From contig JANOSH010000021.1 in assembly GCA_031415695.1 (NCBI GenBank), positions 1 to 64,000 of the forward strand: 64,000 nt of DNA, read 5' to 3'. The position numbers and the translations under genes were made by a program. The notes beneath the pieces are model-generated. The model did not search any database, was not told the origin of the DNA, and saw only the letters and a program-made list of their open reading frames with translations. Source of the stretch: JANOSH01 sp031415695 (GTDB lineage: Bacteria; Actinomycetota; Acidimicrobiia; Acidimicrobiales; Ilumatobacteraceae). Numbering within the stretch: the stretch's first letter is position 1; each line of letters begins with the position of its first letter. Shown here one piece after another: positions 58,430-64,000 of this stretch.

Positions 58430-58476
58430 TCTCGCCCGACTACAGGAACGAAAACCGACTCTGCAGTCGGGCGAGA
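58430..58476. terminator. 12-bp inverted repeat after the SDR gene
   Basis: TCTCGCCCGACT (58430-58441) and its exact reverse complement (58465-58476) flank a 23-nt loop. It lies between the SDR stop and the protease start, in a 284-bp stretch where no gene is supported. Terminator or leader structure. Confidence 0.45.
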
Positions 58477-58660
58477 ACGTGTTCAGTCGGCCGGGTCATT
58501 CGGCCCACGGCCTGCGCGAACTTGAGATTGCCCGTACTCCAACGGGGATCCATTGAACCAGGCCCTGCGTTGTTTCCGACTTCATGAGCATTCCTTGGTG
58601 GTCTACTCGCGCTATTCAGTCGTTTACAGATCTGAGGTTTCAAGGAAAAGGCGGCGGGAC

Positions 58661-60271
58661 ATGATCGTGAAGACAAAGCGACGAGAGCGTACGAGGCGGT
58701 TGATTGCGGCTTTGGGGCTCACGGTCCTTGTTTCTAATGGCATCTTGGTCATGTCCCGCGTTCAAGCGGCTCCGGCGGGGTCCCTTGGCTACGACGCGCT
58801 GCTCGACAGTGGATCGCTGTCGTTTGTGTCGCGGATTGTTGGTGCTCAGGCGATGTGGGCTAACGGATACACGGGCAAGGATGTGGACGTCGCTGTCATC
58901 GACACCGGAGTTGCCAGGGTTGCTGGGCTCGACCACATAGGCAAGGTCATCGACGGACCCGACCTGTCGTTCGATTCACAAAACCCTGCTCTGGCCTACA
59001 ACGACGGATTCGGCCATGGCACGAATATGGCGAGCATTATTGCCGGTTCCGACGTAGCACCCGGCAAGACCAGAAAGTCCTGTGGCTCCTGTCTCGTCGC
59101 CAGCCTCTACAGCGACACAACCAAGTTCGTGGGCATCGCGCCCGAGGCCCGCATCGTAAACATGAAGGTTGGCGCGAGTGACGGCGCTACCGACGTTTCG
59201 CAGGTAATCGCCGCGGTGGATTGGGTGGTGCAACATCGGCGTGACAATGGGCTGAACATCAAGGTCATCAGCCTGAGCTATGGCACCGATTCCACACAAT
59301 TCTCCGACGTCGATCCGCTCGCCTACGCCGTCGATCTCGCCTGGCGCAACGGCATCGTGGTTGTTGCTTCGGCAGGCAATGATGGGTTGGCGACGCCATC
59401 GCTTGCTAACCCCGCCTACAACCCTCGGATCCTCGCGGTCGGTGCCATCGACACGCGAAACACACTCGACATCGCCGACGACTTCGTACCAGGCTTTGCT
59501 CAACACGGTACGGCCGAGCGCGGGGTCGATGTGGTTGCGCCAGGTGCTCATCTTCTCGGCCTTCGGGTGCCGGGTTCCTTCATCGACGCCAATGTCACTA
59601 CTGGCAAAGTCGGTACCCGCTTCCAACGTGGAAGCGGCACGTCGCAGTCGGCAGCGGTCGTGGCCGGGGTTGCCGCGTTACTCGCGCAGAAATACCCGAA
59701 TGCGACACCCGATCAAATAAAGGCCCTCATCACCACGGCGGCGCGGCCAACGGTTTCGACCACGCAAACCCCCGAGTGGTTGAAGCCGTTTGCCGATGCC
59801 GCCGTCCAGTGGTGGCAGGGCAGCGGGGTCGTGGACGCCAGCGCCTCGCTCAAAATCTCCAACCTGCCGTCGGCAACTTCCCTTCCAACTACCGCAGCGG
59901 GGACGGGACTCCTCGAGGCTGCCCGCGGGTCATCGCATGTCTTCAGCCAGGGCGTTGCCCTGAGCGGTGAGAAAGACATCCTGTCGGCCCCGTGGGATGC
60001 CAAGCGTTGGCGCAAGGAGGCGGCGGCATTATCGAGTTGGAACGGCGGCGTGTGGAACGGACTTCGTTGGTCGGGGGATTCGTGGACGGGGCTTCGCTGG
60101 AGCTCGGCGGTGTGGACAGGCAGTGACTGGACGGGGCTGAGCTGGAGCGGGATGCGCTGGTCGGCGATGGTCTGGGATGGTCTGCGCTGGTCGGGTGCCG
60201 GTTGGACCGGGCTTCGTTGGTCGGGTGAGGCGTGGGAAGGGCTTCGATGGTCCACGTCGGGTTGGGTGTGA
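58661..60271 (+). CDS. Secreted subtilisin-like (S8) protease with C-terminal Trp repeat
   Basis: 536 aa from ATG at 58661. A signal segment (RRLIAALGLTVLVSNGILVM) leads to the S8 domain. The triad is Asp81 in VAVIDTGVA, His119 in GFGHGTNMASIIAG, and Ser328 in GSGTSQSAAVVAG, with the oxyanion Asn in VASAGNDG. An inserted Cys pair lies in KSCGSCLVAS. From residue 460 to the end is a strict W-x4 repeat of fifteen units. The repeat probably serves surface binding or assembly. Confidence 0.9.
   Translation: MIVKTKRRERTRRLIAALGLTVLVSNGILVMSRVQAAPAGSLGYDALLDSGSLSFVSRIVGAQAMWANGYTGKDVDVAVIDTGVARVAGLDHIGKVIDGPDLSFDSQNPALAYNDGFGHGTNMASIIAGSDVAPGKTRKSCGSCLVASLYSDTTKFVGIAPEARIVNMKVGASDGATDVSQVIAAVDWVVQHRRDNGLNIKVISLSYGTDSTQFSDVDPLAYAVDLAWRNGIVVVASAGNDGLATPSLANPAYNPRILAVGAIDTRNTLDIADDFVPGFAQHGTAERGVDVVAPGAHLLGLRVPGSFIDANVTTGKVGTRFQRGSGTSQSAAVVAGVAALLAQKYPNATPDQIKALITTAARPTVSTTQTPEWLKPFADAAVQWWQGSGVVDASASLKISNLPSATSLPTTAAGTGLLEAARGSSHVFSQGVALSGEKDILSAPWDAKRWRKEAAALSSWNGGVWNGLRWSGDSWTGLRWSSAVWTGSDWTGLSWSGMRWSAMVWDGLRWSGAGWTGLRWSGEAWEGLRWSTSGWV
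60038..60268 (+). repeat. Trp-x4 pentapeptide repeat coding region
   Basis: Fifteen consecutive 15-bp units encode pentapeptides that begin with Trp, ending with Trp-Val. A ten-residue superperiod of the type W-S-G-x-x-W-x-G-L-R is visible. The TGG codon recurs every 15 bp with no break. Confidence 0.9.
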
Positions 60272-60295
60272 GCATCATGCGACGGGCGACAGCAC

Positions 60296-62866
60296 ATGGC
60301 TGACTCGGCGAAACCCGACGAATCTCCGAGCGCCCCGGCTGTCAGTGCCGGGGCGCAGCCGCGTCCCGACGCCCTCGTTCGGACATTGCTGCTAGCTGCA
60401 ACCATCGCGTCGGCAGCCATTACCGTAACTCTGGTCAAATACATGGGTTCTGGCAGCCCAACGGGCGTGATCATCCCATGGTGGACGCTGGCACTTGGTT
60501 TCGCGTGGGCAGAAGTGTTCGTGTTCCATATCGAGGTCCGCAAAGAAGCAATCACGTTCTCGTTGAGCGATTTGCCGCTAATTCTCGGGCTCTTCTTCCT
60601 ACCTCCGGTGACGCTCGTGCTCGTCAGGACATTCGTTGCTTTCGCCGTGTTGGTGTTGTACCAACGGCAATCTCCCCGCAAACTGGCGCTGAATCTGGCC
60701 GGATTCCTTGCTGAGGCCACGACGGCTGCGTTCGTCTTTTGCAGCTTGCCGTTAAGCCGCGACCCAATGCGGCCGGAGGCATGGGTCGCTACCCTCATTT
60801 CGATTGCAGCCGCACAGACTGTTTCCTACGCGGTGATCTCCCTTGCGATGCGATGGCACGGGGCGCAGGTCGATCTTCGTTCGGTCCTCATGGCGATCGC
60901 GGTCACTATCTCGACGAACACTGCGTTGGCGTGTCTTGCTGCAGTCTTGGTTGTCACAAACAGCGGGGCGCTTGTTTTGCTTGTGTTCGTAGCAACATTT
61001 GTGCTGCTCGCGTACCGGTCCTACAACGGGTTGAACCGGCGATACTCGAGCCTTCAATTGCTCTACGAGTTCACGCGGCTTGTGAATGGGTCAAAGGAAC
61101 CCGACGCCATCGTCGAGTCGATGCTTCACGAGGCACGGCTACTCGCGCGAGCCCAGCATGCTGTGATAGCCCTTGGTGACGGAGCCCGGATGATTGTCCG
61201 GTGGAGTGACAGCGACGGCGCCGAACTGACTCGACCATTTTTCGACGTCGAGACATTGCGTTCCTTTGCTGCCGGAGGCAAGGCGCTAGTTGTTGCCCGT
61301 GACACCGACGATGACCGGCATCGAGCACTCCTAGAAGTACTTGGCGCCAAGGACTGCATGGTCGCTCCGGTGCTAGAAGATGATCGAGTCGTTGGCGTTT
61401 TGGTCGTTCTCGACCGCAACACCGATGTCAGCACCTTCGACCGAGAGGATGGACGACTCTTCGAAACCCTCGCCAATCATGCCGGAGTCGCACTGCAGAA
61501 TGGCCGGCTCATTGAACGCCTCCACAGCCAGGCGCGCGAGCGAGAACACGACTCTCTGCACGATGTGCTGACCGGACTACCCAATCGCGCGCACTTCATC
61601 AGGAAACTGACCGAGGCGCTGTCCCATCGTTCGGACGCAAACCGACGCGTGGGTGTTGCCTTGCTCGACCTCGATCGCTTCAAAGAAATCAACGACACCC
61701 TCGGACACCAGTCAGGAGATCTGCTCCTTCGTGACGTTGGCGCTCGGCTGCGCGGTGGACTGCCAGCGCGGGTGGTGATCGCGCGACTTGGTGGTGACGA
61801 ATTCGCCGCTGTTTGCCGCCTTGGTGATGACGCCGATGCCCTTCGAAAGTTCGGCGAGGCGATTCAGGCTGCACTGCGTGTTCCGTTCCACGTACATGGT
61901 CTTTCGCTCGAGGTGTCGGCCAGTATTGGTTTGGCTGTCTCCCCCGACGATGGTCTGGAGCCGTCGACCCTGCTACAGCGCGCCGATGTCGCCATGTACG
62001 ACGCGAAAACATCAAATACCGATCGCATAGGCATATATACCGCCGAACGCGACACGAACACCCCCCGTCGACTCGCCCTCGCCAACGATCTTCGAGCCGC
62101 CATTGACGCTGGTGATCTCGACCTTCACTATCAACCCAAGGCTCGGTTGTGCGACGGTCGCGTACATAGCGCCGAGGGACTCATTCGTTGGCAGCACCAT
62201 GCGTTTGGCAATGTTCCACCGAACGAATTCGTGCCCCTCGCCGAACGAACCGGGATGATTCGACCCTTCACACAGTTCGTCATCGAACATGGACTCATGA
62301 CCCTTGGACAATGGCACGCTGCCGGTCTGGACCTTGGTATGTCGCTGAACCTGTCAGCGAGGAACCTTCTCGACGACGGGTTGCCACAGTGGGTCGCCGA
62401 TGTCTTAGCTTCGAGCCGAGTGCCCGCCAGCCTGCTCACGTTCGAGGTTACCGAGTCCAGCATGATGGACGATCCGGCCAAAGCACTTGAAACCCTTCAT
62501 GCACTGTCCGACCTCGGCGTACGGCTCTCGATCGACGATTTCGGAACTGGGCAGTCGTCACTGTCGTACATCCAGCGACTCCCGGTGCACGAAGTCAAGA
62601 TCGACCGGTCCTTCGTCGTTCCACTTGCATCCACAAAGGCCGCCCGTTCCATTGTGTTGTCCATCGTTCAGCTTGCCCACAGCCTCGGACTCACCGTTGT
62701 TGCCGAGGGCGTGGAGGATGAAGAGACCCTTGGGATCCTCACTGATCTGGGGTGCGATGACGTTCAGGGCTACTTCCTCAGTCGCCCACGTCGCATCGAC
62801 GATTTCCTGACGTGGCTCGACCAGCGTCAGCCTGCTGCGAGTCGGCGGGTGGCGAGCGGCAGCTAA
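60296..62866 (+). CDS. Membrane GAF-GGDEF-EAL protein (c-di-GMP turnover)
   Basis: 856 aa. Seven or so membrane segments in the first 245 residues form a MASE-like sensor. A GAF domain follows (about 260-405, YEFTRLVNGSKEPDAIVESML, VGVLVVLDRN). GGDEF domain with intact ARLGGDEFAAV and LTGLPNRAHF. EAL domain with YQPKARL, EGLIRW (EGL for EAL), NLSARNLLDDG, DDFGTGQSSLSYIQRLPVHEVKIDRSFV and GVEDEETL. Both domains look catalytically competent. Confidence 0.92.
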   Translation: MADSAKPDESPSAPAVSAGAQPRPDALVRTLLLAATIASAAITVTLVKYMGSGSPTGVIIPWWTLALGFAWAEVFVFHIEVRKEAITFSLSDLPLILGLFFLPPVTLVLVRTFVAFAVLVLYQRQSPRKLALNLAGFLAEATTAAFVFCSLPLSRDPMRPEAWVATLISIAAAQTVSYAVISLAMRWHGAQVDLRSVLMAIAVTISTNTALACLAAVLVVTNSGALVLLVFVATFVLLAYRSYNGLNRRYSSLQLLYEFTRLVNGSKEPDAIVESMLHEARLLARAQHAVIALGDGARMIVRWSDSDGAELTRPFFDVETLRSFAAGGKALVVARDTDDDRHRALLEVLGAKDCMVAPVLEDDRVVGVLVVLDRNTDVSTFDREDGRLFETLANHAGVALQNGRLIERLHSQAREREHDSLHDVLTGLPNRAHFIRKLTEALSHRSDANRRVGVALLDLDRFKEINDTLGHQSGDLLLRDVGARLRGGLPARVVIARLGGDEFAAVCRLGDDADALRKFGEAIQAALRVPFHVHGLSLEVSASIGLAVSPDDGLEPSTLLQRADVAMYDAKTSNTDRIGIYTAERDTNTPRRLALANDLRAAIDAGDLDLHYQPKARLCDGRVHSAEGLIRWQHHAFGNVPPNEFVPLAERTGMIRPFTQFVIEHGLMTLGQWHAAGLDLGMSLNLSARNLLDDGLPQWVADVLASSRVPASLLTFEVTESSMMDDPAKALETLHALSDLGVRLSIDDFGTGQSSLSYIQRLPVHEVKIDRSFVVPLASTKAARSIVLSIVQLAHSLGLTVVAEGVEDEETLGILTDLGCDDVQGYFLSRPRRIDDFLTWLDQRQPAASRRVASGS

Positions 62867-62905
62867 GAATTCAGACACCATCGCCGTTCGCCGTATCGTC
62901 ACAGT

Positions 62906-64000
62906 GTGGGAACGCTCTCAGATCTCGTAGTTGTCGACCTCAGCCGTGTGTTGGCTGGCCCGTATTGCACGATGGTGCTTGCCGATCTTGGTGCGCGGGT
63001 GATCAAGGTAGAGATGCCAGGGCTCGGCGACGACTCGCGTCACATCGGTCCGTTTGTTGATGGCAAGAGTGTGTACTTTGCGTCGATCAATCGAGGCAAG
63101 GAATCCGTTGCGCTGAACCTAAAGAATCCCGCCGACCGGGTGATGTTCGACCAGCTACTGGCACGGGCCGATGTCTTGGTCGAGAACTACCGGCCCGGTG
63201 CAATGGATCGCCTCGGCTACGGGTGGGAAGCCCTCCATACCCGGTTTCCGTCGCTCGTCTACGCCGGCATTTCCGGTTTCGGCAACACGGGGCCGTATCG
63301 CGAGCGCGCCGCCTACGACATGGTCGTACAAGGCATGGGCGGTGTGATGTCGATAACCGGCCACCCCGGTGGCCCACCAACTCGGGTGGGTACCAGTGTC
63401 GGGGACATCACCGCCGGCCTCTTCGGGGTCGTTGGAATTCTTGCCGCATTGCACGAACGCTCAACAACCGGTGAAGGACGCTTCGTTGATGTGGGAATGC
63501 TCGACTGCCAGATCGCCATCTTGGAAAACGCCATCGCCCGCTACGAGGCTACGGGGGTCGTACCAGGCCCGCTCGGCGCCCGCCATCCATCGATTGCGCC
63601 GTTCCAAGCGTTTCGTTGCGCCGACGGCTTTGTCATCATCGCTGCCGGAAACAACGCCTTGTTCGCTGACCTCGCCCGCGTTCTCGGCGCTCCTGCACTG
63701 GCTGTCGACCAACGATTCGCCACGAACGATGATCGTGTTAGAAATCAACCCGCCCTCGAAGCCGTCATCGAGCGACACCTTGCGGTCGGCACCGTCACGA
63801 CTTGGCTGACCAAACTCGATGCTGCCGGCGTGCCGTGTGGGCCCCTTAACGATGTGGGCCAAGCACTCGCCGATCCGCAGGTAGCCGCACGCAACATGGT
63901 CATCACCGCCGGTGGACACCGAATGGCGGGCAACCCTATAAAGCTGTCCGGCATCGACGACCCCGTTGAACGATCCGCGGCACCAGCGCTCGATGCGAAC
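62906..64000 (+). CDS. CaiB/BaiF (class III) CoA transferase, 3' end cut by window
   Basis: At least 365 aa from GTG at 62906, open to the window edge. Family marks: VVDLSRVLAGPYCTMVLADLGARVIKVE, INRGKESVALNLKNP, ADVLVENYRPGAMDRLG, YAGISGFGNTGPY and the catalytic Asp in AAYDMVVQGMGG. Further family marks follow, GEGRFVDVGMLD and AAGVPCGPLNDV. The substrate acid is unknown. It begins 39 bp after the GGDEF-EAL gene. Confidence 0.92.
   Translation, partial: MGTLSDLVVVDLSRVLAGPYCTMVLADLGARVIKVEMPGLGDDSRHIGPFVDGKSVYFASINRGKESVALNLKNPADRVMFDQLLARADVLVENYRPGAMDRLGYGWEALHTRFPSLVYAGISGFGNTGPYRERAAYDMVVQGMGGVMSITGHPGGPPTRVGTSVGDITAGLFGVVGILAALHERSTTGEGRFVDVGMLDCQIAILENAIARYEATGVVPGPLGARHPSIAPFQAFRCADGFVIIAAGNNALFADLARVLGAPALAVDQRFATNDDRVRNQPALEAVIERHLAVGTVTTWLTKLDAAGVPCGPLNDVGQALADPQVAARNMVITAGGHRMAGNPIKLSGIDDPVERSAAPALDAN

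Overview
The window reads as high-GC actinobacterial chromosome. The evidence is the gene set fhaA-fhaB-pstP-rodA-pbpA, an F420-type luciferase-like oxidoreductase, a menaquinone-type MenB, DUF2510 and DUF2853 proteins, GTG starts, dense ATGA stop/start overlaps, and a tRNA-Ser without an encoded CCA. The mix (CaiB-type CoA transferase, thiolase, F420 enzyme, reduced signalling around the division cluster) would suit an Acidimicrobiia-like lineage, but that placement is inference. No rRNA and no CRISPR array is visible.

Layout. 1-2.95 kb: a decayed strip around a tRNA-Ser, with a frameshifted lipoprotein gene, a RelE-like toxin, a broken MazEF-like pair and a VapC-like toxin missing its N terminus. 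2.97-30 kb: mostly intact housekeeping and metabolic genes. These are pheA, nickel-pincer cofactor genes larB-larC, a TlpA-like/DsbB thiol-redox pair, a rhodanese followed by an ABC exporter pair, an MBL-Rieske fusion, a degenerate GGDEF protein, an L,D-transpeptidase, menB, a sigma/anti-sigma pair, gluQ, MFS, ABC-F, F420 oxidoreductase, thiolase, methyltransferases, an intact MazEF and a MATE exporter. One large casualty here is a multiply frameshifted gene for a glycosyltransferase plus 2-oxoglutarate oxygenase (14.26-15.02 kb). 30-35.6 kb: a second accessory strip with remnants of a RloA/RloB-like ATPase pair, a phytanoyl-CoA dioxygenase gene with an internal deletion, and an intact HTH + nucleotidyltransferase pair.

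35.67-52.19 kb is an integrated mobile element of about 16.5 kb at the 3' end of tRNA-Leu(CAG). It is bounded by a 37-bp direct repeat with two mismatches. It carries a tyrosine integrase with a divergent XRE regulator and excisionase-like HTH, a TrwC/MobF-type relaxase-helicase and a VirD4/TraG coupling protein. No other type IV secretion genes and no replication initiator are seen, so it looks mobilizable rather than self-transmissible. Cargo: an HNH-STAND ATPase-helical repeat protein of 885 aa at the left end, a PaeR7I/XhoI-like protein that seems to have lost its catalytic residues, an AbiEi/AbiEii toxin-antitoxin pair, a small protein whose promoter repeats the AbiE operator, and at the right end, between integrase and tRNA, a tightly coupled two-gene operon (217 aa + 950 aa) of unknown function. 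The two end cargos are the best candidates for undescribed defence systems.

52.3-64 kb returns to chromosome: the cell-wall/division operon fhaA-fhaB-pstP-rodA-pbpA (pknA/pknB do not follow), an SDR, an S8 protease ending in a strict Trp-x4 repeat, a membrane GAF-GGDEF-EAL protein, and a CoA transferase cut by the window edge. Recognition of families rests on motifs and remembered family features; no database search was run.
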